Made by a program: the position numbers and the translations under genes. DNA of 64,000 nucleotides from contig NZ_QICL01000009.1 in NCBI RefSeq assembly GCF_003201355.1, forward strand, positions 62,001-126,000, written 5' to 3'. This DNA is from Indolivaga alginatilytica. GTDB lineage: Bacteria > Bacteroidota > Bacteroidia > Bacteroidales > Dysgonomonadaceae. Under the pieces are notes generated by a model, which worked only from the letters and a program-made list of their open reading frames with translations, ran no database searches and had not been told where the DNA came from. Below, one piece after another: positions 1-9,427 of the stretch; within the stretch, counting starts at the first letter, position 1; the number at the start of each line of letters is the position of its first letter.

Positions 1-3000
1 ACCAGTATCCGAAACTTTGATACATAATTGCTTTTTTGCATCTTTTTGAACTTCTTCGGTAATACCCACGCTTACATCAATATGACCTTCTTCTGTATAT
101 TTGAAGGCATTAGAAATCAGATTGATAATTATTTTACTCATTTTTTCGGGATCAAAATCCACCTGAAGTTCTTTGAGGTAAGTTGTAAATGTGAATTTTA
201 TGGATTTATCAGCAGCTAGAGAAGAAAATGATTGACATATTTCTCTTACTATTGGTATTATATCACCTGTTGATAAGTTCAGATTCATTTTATTCAAGTC
301 CAGTTTTCTGAAATCCAGAATCTCATTCACCATATTCAAAAGGCTCAAAGCATTTTTGCGCATGATGGTTAGCAAGGTCTTTTGTTCTTCTGAATGTGGC
401 TCTTTCATCAGTTTTTCTAGAGGAGTCAATATAAGCGTAATCGGTGTTTTAAACTCGTGACTTATATTTGTAAAGAAGCGAAATTTGAGTTCGTCTACTT
501 CATGAATCTTATCGGCTTCCATTATCTTTTGAGCCTGCTTGAATTCGTGCTTTTGCTTATTTAATTTGTATAAGATAAAGAATCTAAGTACTATAACGAA
601 TATAATGAAGTAGATAAAGAATGCCCACCATGTAAGCCAGAATGGAGGTTTTACAATAATCTTTATTATTAAGGGTGTATCACTCCACACACCATCGTTG
701 TTTCCTGCATATATTATCAATTTATATGTTCCAGAATTAAGATTCGAGTATGAAGCTGCACCAACTCCATTTTTAACCTCTATCCAATCGGTATCTAAGC
801 CCTCGAGCATATACTTGTAGTGATTTTTCTCAGGATGTATATAGTTAAGTGCCGAAAATTGTAATGTGAAATTGGTTTCTTTGTAATTAAGAGTTATCTG
901 ATCAAGATAGGTAATTGATTGATTAATAATTACCCGATTATTGTATTTTTCGTTGGGTCTAATTGCTTGATTGGCAATTAATAGCTCAGTAAATCTAGGT
1001 TTAGGAATGTATTCGTTAAATATTATATTATTGGGGTCGAAATTCACATAGCCATTTGTACTGCCTACATAAATAATACCGTTTTTATCCTTAAACATGG
1101 CGTTCTGATTGCATATAGAACTAGGCAAGCCATCTTTAGAGTCAAAGTAAGTAATCGTATAATCCAGTGTGTTATTTGTGTACTGACAATGGATACATGC
1201 TAATCCATTGCGTGTACCTGCCCAAATATTGTTATTATTATCTTCTATAAGAGACACCACTTCATCGCTTGGTAACCCTTGTTTCGAGGTTATATATACA
1301 AACCGTTTAGTTAGAGGATTATATATATTCAGTCCATTATCAGTAGCTATCCATGTTAAATTTCGGGAGTCGACTAAAATGTTATTAGTCAAAATATTAG
1401 ATAGAGAATCTTGCTGTATCTGGTCTTTAAAATAAGTACTTATTACTTTACTATTGGTATCTATAATATTTACACCTCTGTCGGTGCTTAGATATATATT
1501 CTTATTGATATCTGTATATACGGAAAGTATATAATCAGAGTATAGTTCTTTTGTATTTAGAGTTGTATATCTAGTGAAATTAGTCCGATTGCTATTTAAA
1601 CTATTCACGCCACCACCTAATGTTCCTATCCATAGATTATTATCTTTATCTTCTGCTAGTCCATACACACTTTTCCCTGATATTGAATTAGAGTCTGTTT
1701 CATTAATCTGATATCGGGTGAAACTTTTTCCATCAAAAGAATTTAGGCCACCTAAGAAAGTTCCTACCCAGAGAGTTTTTGAATGATCTTCTAAGATAGA
1801 TGTAACTATATCGGCAGAGATGCTTTTAGGATTATTCGCATTATAATTGAATGTCTCTATGCTTTGTTTTTCTTCATTATACTTGATTAAGCCTCTGCCA
1901 TTTGTACCTATCCAGAGGTTATTATTATCATCTTTATATAGGCTATTGCAATCGAAGGTTTCAGAGTCTTCCTTTAAGTGATAGAACAGGGGAGACTTCT
2001 TGAATTTAAACATATTAGGATGATAATAAGAGATACCCTTTTTATATGTTCCTATCCAGATAATTCCATCATTGTCACAAAATATACTGATAATAGAATT
2101 CTGACTAATTGAATTATTATTATATATGTTGTTGCGTAAAACTGTAATTTTCTTTTTCGATTTATCGAAGATATTCAAACCTCCATGATCTGTACCTATC
2201 CAGATTAAGCCTTCTTTGTCTTGATCTATACATCGAAAAAAATTACTGGAGAGAGCAATTTCCGAATCTTTATTTAAGAAAATCCAAGTGTTTGCTTTTA
2301 TATCATAATAAGCACTGCCTTTGTCGCCAACTCCTGGATAAACCCAGACATCATTATCAGCATCTACAAATAAAGATTTCTGAATAGTAGAATTTTTAGA
2401 GTTTTCTCTGAAAAAAGTGTTTCGTATATCTGTAAGATTGGTCTTTTCGTTAAATCTTTCTATTAGTCCATCTCGGTACAATACCCATATGTATTGGTTG
2501 TGTATTTTTAAGTCAATTATTTCTCCGGGGCTTAAAGTTTGCCCTTGTTTCGACTGATTAAATATTACATACTTATCTGTTTCAATATTGTATTTATATA
2601 TTCCTTTCTCTTTATAGTAAAAATAGAGATTCATATGAGTATCTATTTCCACAAGGGATGGAGAAGGTGGCAGTCCCATTTTGGTAACTAAGGAATCGAT
2701 ATTCTGAGTGAAACTTTCGCTTTTAAAATCATATACAATATATCCTGCATTACCTATTTGTAACCATAGCTTGCCTTGTGCATCTTCCTGAATATTGGTA
2801 ACTCTATCAAATGGAATGCTCGAATACTCATTACGGCTATGTTTGTACACTTTGAAATTTTGACCATCGTAACGATTTAAACCTTGATTGGTTCCAAACC
2901 ACATAAAACCACGACTATCTTTAAAAATGCACTCAACTTGATTATTGGATAATCCATCACTATTATCTAGGTGTGAGAAATCGAAGGATTGAGCATAAAT

Positions 3001-3054
3001 AATACTTACCGCACTATTGAGCGCTAGTAGTAGCAAGGAGATTATTATTTTCAT
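1..3054 (-). CDS. Hybrid two-component system (HTCS) sensor/regulator, 3' end cut by window edge
   Basis: The frame stays open from an ATG at 3054 to base 1, giving 1018 residues; the C-terminus lies outside the window. It starts with a signal peptide (hydrophobic stretch in residues 3-20). Many two-component-propeller repeats follow to about residue 700, with recurring motifs such as WFGTNQGL, WIGTDHGG and WVGTFLGG. Then come a Y_Y_Y-type sandwich domain (about 725-795), one membrane helix (about 803-828), a HisKA domain with the phospho-acceptor His at residue 866 in the motif SHEFKTP, and the start of the HATPase (N box SNAFKYT, G1 box DTG at the edge). The receiver and AraC HTH domains expected of HTCS proteins would lie beyond base 1. 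Family knowledge: the periplasmic propeller senses an oligosaccharide and the protein activates the adjacent PUL. It is divergent from the xyloglucan operon, so it is its likely activator. Confidence 0.93.
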   Translation of the reverse strand, partial: MKIIISLLLLALNSAVSIIYAQSFDFSHLDNSDGLSNNQVECIFKDSRGFMWFGTNQGLNRYDGQNFKVYKHSRNEYSSIPFDRVTNIQEDAQGKLWLQIGNAGYIVYDFKSESFTQNIDSLVTKMGLPPSPSLVEIDTHMNLYFYYKEKGIYKYNIETDKYVIFNQSKQGQTLSPGEIIDLKIHNQYIWVLYRDGLIERFNEKTNLTDIRNTFFRENSKNSTIQKSLFVDADNDVWVYPGVGDKGSAYYDIKANTWIFLNKDSEIALSSNFFRCIDQDKEGLIWIGTDHGGLNIFDKSKKKITVLRNNIYNNNSISQNSIISIFCDNDGIIWIGTYKKGISYYHPNMFKFKKSPLFYHLKEDSETFDCNSLYKDDNNNLWIGTNGRGLIKYNEEKQSIETFNYNANNPKSISADIVTSILEDHSKTLWVGTFLGGLNSFDGKSFTRYQINETDSNSISGKSVYGLAEDKDNNLWIGTLGGGVNSLNSNRTNFTRYTTLNTKELYSDYILSVYTDINKNIYLSTDRGVNIIDTNSKVISTYFKDQIQQDSLSNILTNNILVDSRNLTWIATDNGLNIYNPLTKRFVYITSKQGLPSDEVVSLIEDNNNNIWAGTRNGLACIHCQYTNNTLDYTITYFDSKDGLPSSICNQNAMFKDKNGIIYVGSTNGYVNFDPNNIIFNEYIPKPRFTELLIANQAIRPNEKYNNRVIINQSITYLDQITLNYKETNFTLQFSALNYIHPEKNHYKYMLEGLDTDWIEVKNGVGAASYSNLNSGTYKLIIYAGNNDGVWSDTPLIIKIIVKPPFWLTWWAFFIYFIIFVIVLRFFILYKLNKQKHEFKQAQKIMEADKIHEVDELKFRFFTNISHEFKTPITLILTPLEKLMKEPHSEEQKTLLTIMRKNALSLLNMVNEILDFRKLDLNKMNLNLSTGDIIPIVREICQSFSSLAADKSIKFTFTTYLKELQVDFDPEKMSKIIINLISNAFKYTEEGHIDVSVGITEEVQKDAKKQLCIKVSDTG

Positions 3055-3086
3055 GAAGATTGGGCTAACATTGGTTCTTTCTCTAG

Positions 3087-3133
3087 CAAATTTAGATAAA
3101 TTATATAATTATAGAGGATTTATTACAAATTTA
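3087..3133 (-). promoter_or_regulatory. Two candidate -7 boxes for the HTCS gene
   Basis: On the minus strand the sequence TAAATTTG, matching the Bacteroidetes -7 consensus TAnnTTTG, occurs twice, at 3087-3094 and 3126-3133. These lie 33 and 72 bases upstream of the HTCS start codon. No convincing -33 TTTG partner was seen at the usual spacing for either, so which one is used is open. Confidence 0.4.
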
Positions 3134-3223
3134 GCCTCCATATAGAAACATATAGCCCCCTCCTTTGTTCAGGAACACCTTATTTTCAAAACATTTAAAC
3201 AGAACTTTTGTTATTTGATGGCA

Positions 3224-3231
3224 TACATTTG
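3224..3231 (+). promoter_or_regulatory. -7 box of the xyloglucan operon promoter
   Basis: TACATTTG is a perfect match to the Bacteroidetes -7 consensus TAnnTTTG and lies 33 bases before the GH31 start codon. T-rich TTTG motifs upstream (3207-3210 and 3214-3217) sit closer than the usual roughly 19-base spacing, so the -33 element is uncertain. That would suit an activator-dependent promoter driven by the HTCS protein. The rest of the 210-bp divergent spacer shows no gene. Confidence 0.55.
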
Positions 3232-3264
3232 TATTGTTACTAAAATCTAAAAATATAATTGACC

Positions 3265-6093
3265 ATGAAGAAGCATCTATTATTAATAATGGTGTTATTA
3301 CCTGCTCTGTTCTTTAGTTGCAATGATTCTTATGAGAAAACTAGAGACGGAATTATTGTAAGTCTAAAGAATGACTCTATAAATGCAACAAAACAAATTA
3401 GATTGCAAGTTATCACTGACGATATTATTCGTGTTAGTGCAACTCCTAAAGATAAGTTCTCCGATAGAGAGAGTTTAATAAGTGTTTATGAAAAAACTCA
3501 AACAAATGGTTGGGAAGTTTCCGAACAAGGAGACGAAGTTGTACTTAAAACTGCTACAACAATTGCAAAAGTTTCTCTAAAAACAGGAGAGATCGTATTT
3601 ACCGATTTACAAGGTAATATACTATTGTCTGAAAATAAAGGTGGTGGAAAATCTTTCAAAGACATAGAAGTTGAAGGCAAAAAGGCATATACGCTACGTC
3701 AAATATTTGATTCGCCCGATGATGAAGCCTTCTATGGCTTAGGACAACATCAATCAGATGAATTTAACTATAAAGGAAAGAACGAAGTATTGTTTCAATA
3801 TAATACTAAGGTCTCCGTTCCTTTTGTTGTATCCTCTAAAAACTATGGTGTTTTATGGGATAATTATTCGTTGACAAAATTTGGAGATCCGAGAGATTAT
3901 GAGAATCTGGATCAATTCAAACTATATGACAAGAATGGAAACGAGGGTGGTCTTACTGCTACATACATGGAGAGCAACGATCCCAAACATATATTTACAG
4001 AACGTACTGAAGCTACAATAGATTATGAAAATCTAGAGACTGTAAAAAACTTCCCTAAAGATTTTCCTTTTAATAATTCAAGAATTACATGGGAAGGTGA
4101 GATCGAATCAAAAGAATCGGGAACTCACCGATTTATATTATACTATGCGGGGTATACCAAAGTATATATCGATGATGAATTGATTGTACCCGAAAGATGG
4201 CGTACAGCTTGGAACCCTAACAGCTACAAATTTGCTATTGATTTAAAAGCTGGGGAGAAGCATAAAATTAAACTAGATTGGAAACCCGATGGAGGTATAT
4301 CCTATATAAGTCTTAAAGCTTTAGACTCCAAGAATGAGAAAGATCAAAACAAATTATCTCTTTGGTCTGAGATGGGTGACGAAATTGATTATTATTTCAT
4401 CAGAGGAAATAATATGGATGACGTTATCAAAGGGTATCGTACGGTTACAGGAAAATCGCAAATTATGCCTAAATGGGCTATGGGATTCTGGCAAAGCCGT
4501 GAGCGTTATAAAACTCAAGACGAATTATTGAGTGCAGTAAAAGAATATCGCAAAAGAGAGATTCCTTTAGATAATATTGTTTTAGACTGGTCTTACTGGC
4601 CTCAAGATGCATGGGGAAGCCATGACTTTGATACTGCTCGCTTTCCTGATGCAAAAGGTATGATTGATAGTGTACATGCTATGGATACTCGTATTATGAT
4701 TTCTGTTTGGCCTAAATTCTACCATACTACTGATAACTATAAAGCTTTTGATGAAAAAGGATGGATGTATAATCGTGCAGTAAAAGATAGCATCAGAGAT
4801 TGGATTGGTCAGGGTTATATAGCCGGTTTTTATGATGCTTATAGTAAAGATGCCCGCAAAATGTTCTGGGATCAAATGAATGAGAAACTTTATTCGAAAG
4901 GTATTGATGCTTGGTGGATGGATGCTTCTGAACCAGATATTTTATCGAATGCGAGTATGAAATATCGTAAGGAGTTGAGTACTCCTACCGCTTTGGGTTC
5001 TTCTACTGAGTATTTTAATGCCTATGCCTTAGTGAATGCAATGGCTATATATAACGGACAACGTTCGGTTAATCCCGATAGTCGTGTATTTCTTTTGACT
5101 CGTTCAGGATTCGCAGGACTGCAACGTTATTCAACAGCTACATGGAGCGGCGATATCGGTACACGTTGGGAAGATATGAAAGCTCAGATTTCGGCAGGAC
5201 TCAATTTTGCTATGTCGGGCATTCCATACTGGACTATGGATATTGGCGGATTCTGCGTTGAGAAACGTTACGAACAGGCAAAAGAAGGATCGGAAGATTT
5301 AAACGAATGGCGTGAATTGAATACACGTTGGTTTCAGTTCGGTGCATTCTGTCCTCTTTTCCGCAGTCACGGACAATATCCGTATCGTGAGATTTATAAC
5401 ATTGCTCCCGAAAATCATCCTGCCTATAAGAGTATGGTATATTATGATAAACTTCGCTATCGTTTGATGCCCTATATATATTCGATTGCAGGAATGACAC
5501 ACTTCAATGACTATACTATCATGCGTGCCCTAGTAATGGATTTCGGAACAGATGCTAAGACTTTCAACATTGACGATCAATATATGTTTGGACCCGATCT
5601 GATGGTTTGTCCTGTATATACTTACAAAACTACTTCACGTGATGTTTATTTCCCTGCCAATACAAATTGGTACGATTTTGAATCGGGCAGATATATAACA
5701 GGTGGAAAAACAGAGAAGATTGCTGCACCCTACGAACGTATTCCGCTGTTTGTACGAGAAGGGGCTATTCTGCCCATTGGTAAAGACATTCAAAATACAA
5801 AGCAATCTCAGGCAGATAATATTCAACTTAAAATATATGAGGGTAAAGACGGAGAGTTTACAATTTATGAAGATGAAGGCGTAAATTATAATTATGAAAA
5901 AGGACAATTTGCTAAAATAAAAATCAACTATGAGGAGAAAACCAAAACTGTAACCATTGCAGACATTCAGGGAGGATACTCGGGAATGCCTAATACCAGA
6001 ACTTTTGAAATTGAATTAATAACTAAAGACAACAAAAAACAAACTCCTAAAATCGTAGAATACTCAGGTAAGAAGTTATCTGTAACTGTATGA
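3265..6093 (+). CDS. GH31 alpha-xylosidase with PA14 insert, lipoprotein
   Basis: This exo-acting enzyme should remove alpha-1,6-xylose from the non-reducing end of xyloglucan oligosaccharides. I start it at the ATG at 3265 (942 aa). An in-frame TTG six bases upstream is possible, but the ATG gives a normal lipoprotein signal with Cys19 (LFFSC). A PA14 domain occupies about residues 228-352, inserted in the N-terminal sandwich. The GH31 barrel carries the nucleophile Asp553 in WWMDASEP and the likely acid/base Asp630 in WSGDIGTRW. A PA14 insert is known in xyloglucan-specific GH31 enzymes such as those of Cellvibrio and Bacteroides ovatus. It is the first gene of the plus-strand operon, followed by susC after 119 bases. 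The specificity call rests on the motif type and on the GH5/GH2 neighbours. Confidence 0.9.
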   Translation: MKKHLLLIMVLLPALFFSCNDSYEKTRDGIIVSLKNDSINATKQIRLQVITDDIIRVSATPKDKFSDRESLISVYEKTQTNGWEVSEQGDEVVLKTATTIAKVSLKTGEIVFTDLQGNILLSENKGGGKSFKDIEVEGKKAYTLRQIFDSPDDEAFYGLGQHQSDEFNYKGKNEVLFQYNTKVSVPFVVSSKNYGVLWDNYSLTKFGDPRDYENLDQFKLYDKNGNEGGLTATYMESNDPKHIFTERTEATIDYENLETVKNFPKDFPFNNSRITWEGEIESKESGTHRFILYYAGYTKVYIDDELIVPERWRTAWNPNSYKFAIDLKAGEKHKIKLDWKPDGGISYISLKALDSKNEKDQNKLSLWSEMGDEIDYYFIRGNNMDDVIKGYRTVTGKSQIMPKWAMGFWQSRERYKTQDELLSAVKEYRKREIPLDNIVLDWSYWPQDAWGSHDFDTARFPDAKGMIDSVHAMDTRIMISVWPKFYHTTDNYKAFDEKGWMYNRAVKDSIRDWIGQGYIAGFYDAYSKDARKMFWDQMNEKLYSKGIDAWWMDASEPDILSNASMKYRKELSTPTALGSSTEYFNAYALVNAMAIYNGQRSVNPDSRVFLLTRSGFAGLQRYSTATWSGDIGTRWEDMKAQISAGLNFAMSGIPYWTMDIGGFCVEKRYEQAKEGSEDLNEWRELNTRWFQFGAFCPLFRSHGQYPYREIYNIAPENHPAYKSMVYYDKLRYRLMPYIYSIAGMTHFNDYTIMRALVMDFGTDAKTFNIDDQYMFGPDLMVCPVYTYKTTSRDVYFPANTNWYDFESGRYITGGKTEKIAAPYERIPLFVREGAILPIGKDIQNTKQSQADNIQLKIYEGKDGEFTIYEDEGVNYNYEKGQFAKIKINYEEKTKTVTIADIQGGYSGMPNTRTFEIELITKDNKKQTPKIVEYSGKKLSVTV

Positions 6094-6132
6094 AAAAAGT
6101 AAAATAAAATATTTGATACTATGTTTTAGAAT

Positions 6133-6180
6133 CAGAACTATCTATTGTTGTTTTACTAGCCAAAGCAATAAATAGTTCTG
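6133..6180 (+). promoter_or_regulatory. Stem-loop in the susC leader
   Basis: Arms at 6133-6147 and 6166-6180 (CAGAACTATCTATTG and CAATAAATAGTTCTG) pair over 15 positions with a single mismatch around an 18-base loop. No T-run follows, so it is not a classical terminator. It lies between GH31 and susC, 32 bases before the susC ATG. It could be a processing or stability element or a leader target that sets SusC/D expression apart from GH31. Confidence 0.5.
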
Positions 6181-6212
6181 GGAACTTAATAATTTCTTAA
6201 AATTTCAAAACC

Positions 6213-9200
6213 ATGAATAAACAATTAAAATTATTAGTTAACCAATCATCTCATTTTGGCTTTTTGAAGCTGTGTTTGATGATTATACTAAGCTTTGGAT
6301 TGACTCTCAATCTACAAGCTCAGACTGCACAGGAAGTTTCGGGGGTTGTAACTAGTAACGGAGAACCTCTTGTGGGAGCTTCGGTAGTAGAAAGAGGTAC
6401 AACCAATGGAACCATTACCGATCTGGATGGTAAGTTTACTCTTAATGTAGCCGGTAATGCTTCTTTGGTAGTTACTTACTTAGGATATACGACCCGAACA
6501 ATATCGGTTAATAACCAAAAACAATTGGATATTCAATTACAGGAAGACAGTAATATGCTGGATGAAGTAGTTGCAATTGGATACGGTGTTCAAAAGAAAA
6601 AACTAAATACAGGTGCAACTATACAAGTAAAAGGAGATGAATTGGCTAAGTTGAATACAACTAATGCACTTCAGGCTTTACAGGGACAAACTGCAGGGGT
6701 ACAAATTTCATCTACTTCGGGACAGCCGGGTGCTGATATGAAAGTTACCGTTCGTGGATTGGGAACTGTAGGTAATTCGCAACCTCTTTATATCATAGAC
6801 GGTATTGAAGGTGATATTACTGTGCTGAATCCCGCTGATATAGAATCTATTGACGTACTTAAAGATGCAGCATCGGCGGCAATCTTCGGATCGCAGGCGG
6901 CAAATGGTGTGGTTCTGGTAACAACAAAAGGAGGTAAAAAAGGAAAAGGACAAGTATCGTTCGATGCTTTTTATGGAGTTCAGAATGTAGCTCGTAAGGC
7001 TAATATGCTTGATGCTAATGCTTACAAGGTAATTATGAATGAGCAAGCTATAAATTCGGGTTCCGCAATGTATGATTTCAATGCAATGGGCGAACTTGCC
7101 AATACCAACTGGATAGACCAGATGTTTAAGGATAATGCAAAGATCGAAAACTATTCGTTAAATGTGATGGGTGGTTCCGAAACTTCGGTTTATGCTATGT
7201 CTCTAAACTACTTATCTCAGGAAGGTATTATTGGAGGTAGTGATGTCTCTAATTATGAGCGTTATGGATTTCGTCTAAATACTGAACACAAACTTTACAA
7301 AGATGTATTGAAGGTAGGACAGCACCTAAATTTTAATTACATTAAAAGTAGAGGGATAGACGTTGGTAATCAATATAATAATACTCTAAGAGGAGCTTTT
7401 GCGACTTCACCTCTTTCTCCCGTATATAGTGATAATAATATCTACGACAGTCCATTTAATGATACTAGCAATTCTCTATGGTACAAAGGGGATGGTAATC
7501 CTTATGGAAATATGATGACTAACAGTAATAATGCAAACGATGCTCAAAAATTACTGGCCGATGTTTATGCTGAACTTGAACCAATAAAGAACTTAAAGAT
7601 AAAATCGGTTCTTGGTATCAATTACTATTCATCTGAGTTTCGTAGTTTCGATCCATTGTATCAATTCTCTATTTACTCGTATAATAATGATCATACTACT
7701 GTAAATCAAAATATGAGTAAAGGACATACCTTAACATGGATGAATACAGCCGGATACGATTTCAATATAGGTGAAGATCACGCTTTTAGTGCTTTAGTTG
7801 GAACAGAAGCTGTTCGTTATCAGGGAACTTTCTTGTCAGGCTCTAACTGGAATCTTCTATCTCAATTCAATGATTTTTCTCATGCTTACTTAGATAATAC
7901 TACGGGACAAGCTCATTTGGATGAAAAAGGAAACATCGTAGAAACAAAGACAGTAGGAGGAAGACCCGAAAATGCGTATCGTCGTATGTCGTATTTTACA
8001 CGTATAGGTTATAACTATGCTGAAAAATATATGATTAATGCAACATTGCGTGCCGATGGTTCTTCACGATTTGCACAAGGACACCGTTGGGGATATTTCC
8101 CATCAGTTTCAGCAGGATGGATTATTTCAAAAGAATCTTTTATGGAAGATATGACAAAGGGCTCATGGTTGGATATGTTGAAATTGAGACTAAGCTGGGG
8201 ACAAGTAGGTAATCAGGATATTCCAGATTTTCAATTTGCTTCTCCGATCAATACTTCTACGGGATATAATGCTGATAATCCTGCCGCTTATTACACATTC
8301 GGAACAAATAAAGTAAATGTTCCGGGGGCATATGCTAATCGCTTATCCAATCCCGATTTAAAATGGGAAACTTCAGAACAAACCAATATCGGTTTAGATG
8401 TCTTTATGTTGAGAAACCGTTTAGGAGTTAATATGGACTTTTATGTCAAAACAACCAAAGACTGGTTAGTAAGGGCTCCTATTTTAGCAACTGCGGGAGC
8501 CGGAGCACCTTTTATCAATGGCGGTGATGTTAAGAATACAGGTTTTGAATTAGCTGTGTCATGGAAAGATAATATAGGTCAGGTTGGCTATAGTATTGGA
8601 GCGAACGGAGCTTACAATCAAAATAAAGTAGGAAATATTCCGGGAGATGCAGGTACTATAAATGGTCTTGAGAATATGCTCTATGATGGTTCGGTTGAAT
8701 TTTACCGTGCTCAAAATGGATTCCCTATCGGCTATTTCTATGGTTTTAAAACAGATGGAATTTTTCAGAATACACAAGAAATTACAGATTGGAAGGCTGC
8801 CGGAAATGGTGTTTTGCAAAGTGATGTACGCCCCGGTGATGTAAGATATGTAGATATTAATAAAGACGGTAAAATTGATAAATTAGATAAAACCGATTTA
8901 GGAAATGGTATGCCCGACTTTACTTTTGGTTTCAATATAGCTATTGACTATAAACATTTCGATTTCTCGGTAAATGCAAATGGCGTAGCAGGTAATAAGA
9001 TTGTACAATCTTATCGTAACCATGCCAATAAGCAAGCAAATTATACAACTGCTATATTGAATCGCTGGACAGGTGAGGGAACATCTAATAGAATGCCTCG
9101 TGTAACCGAAACTAATACTAACTGGCAATTTTCGGATTTATATATCCAAAAAGGTGACTTCCTAAGGATTAATAATATTATGTTGGGATATGATCTCGCA

Positions 9201-9392
9201 CAATTAATTAAATGGAAGAATCTTAGTCAGTTGAGAATTTACGGTGCTGTTCAGAATGCGTTTACCTTCACTAAATACGATGGTATGGATCCCGAAATCG
9301 GATATGGCACAAGCAATTGGGTATCGGGTGTTGATGTTGGATATTATCCTCGTCCGAGAACCTTCCTGTTTGGTGTAAATCTTAAGTTTTAA
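6213..9392 (+). CDS. SusC-like TonB-dependent outer-membrane transporter
   Basis: This 1059-residue outer-membrane barrel imports oligosaccharides with its SusD partner. It has a long signal region ending near residue 36 (LQAQ), a carboxypeptidase-regulatory-like domain (about 42-115), and a TonB-box-like DEVVAIGYG at about 117-125. A plug domain follows with the typical PLYIIDGIEG and SAAIFGSQAANGVVLVTTKGG-type motifs, and then a long barrel ending in aromatic LKF, as expected for outer-membrane insertion. It is followed at once by the susD homologue. Neighbouring GH31, GH5 and GH2 enzymes point to xyloglucan oligosaccharides as the cargo; that part is inference. Confidence 0.96.
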   Translation: MNKQLKLLVNQSSHFGFLKLCLMIILSFGLTLNLQAQTAQEVSGVVTSNGEPLVGASVVERGTTNGTITDLDGKFTLNVAGNASLVVTYLGYTTRTISVNNQKQLDIQLQEDSNMLDEVVAIGYGVQKKKLNTGATIQVKGDELAKLNTTNALQALQGQTAGVQISSTSGQPGADMKVTVRGLGTVGNSQPLYIIDGIEGDITVLNPADIESIDVLKDAASAAIFGSQAANGVVLVTTKGGKKGKGQVSFDAFYGVQNVARKANMLDANAYKVIMNEQAINSGSAMYDFNAMGELANTNWIDQMFKDNAKIENYSLNVMGGSETSVYAMSLNYLSQEGIIGGSDVSNYERYGFRLNTEHKLYKDVLKVGQHLNFNYIKSRGIDVGNQYNNTLRGAFATSPLSPVYSDNNIYDSPFNDTSNSLWYKGDGNPYGNMMTNSNNANDAQKLLADVYAELEPIKNLKIKSVLGINYYSSEFRSFDPLYQFSIYSYNNDHTTVNQNMSKGHTLTWMNTAGYDFNIGEDHAFSALVGTEAVRYQGTFLSGSNWNLLSQFNDFSHAYLDNTTGQAHLDEKGNIVETKTVGGRPENAYRRMSYFTRIGYNYAEKYMINATLRADGSSRFAQGHRWGYFPSVSAGWIISKESFMEDMTKGSWLDMLKLRLSWGQVGNQDIPDFQFASPINTSTGYNADNPAAYYTFGTNKVNVPGAYANRLSNPDLKWETSEQTNIGLDVFMLRNRLGVNMDFYVKTTKDWLVRAPILATAGAGAPFINGGDVKNTGFELAVSWKDNIGQVGYSIGANGAYNQNKVGNIPGDAGTINGLENMLYDGSVEFYRAQNGFPIGYFYGFKTDGIFQNTQEITDWKAAGNGVLQSDVRPGDVRYVDINKDGKIDKLDKTDLGNGMPDFTFGFNIAIDYKHFDFSVNANGVAGNKIVQSYRNHANKQANYTTAILNRWTGEGTSNRMPRVTETNTNWQFSDLYIQKGDFLRINNIMLGYDLAQLIKWKNLSQLRIYGAVQNAFTFTKYDGMDPEIGYGTSNWVSGVDVGYYPRPRTFLFGVNLKF

Positions 9393-9427
9393 GGTCACAG
9401 ATATGTTTACTAAAAAAAGAGAAAACA

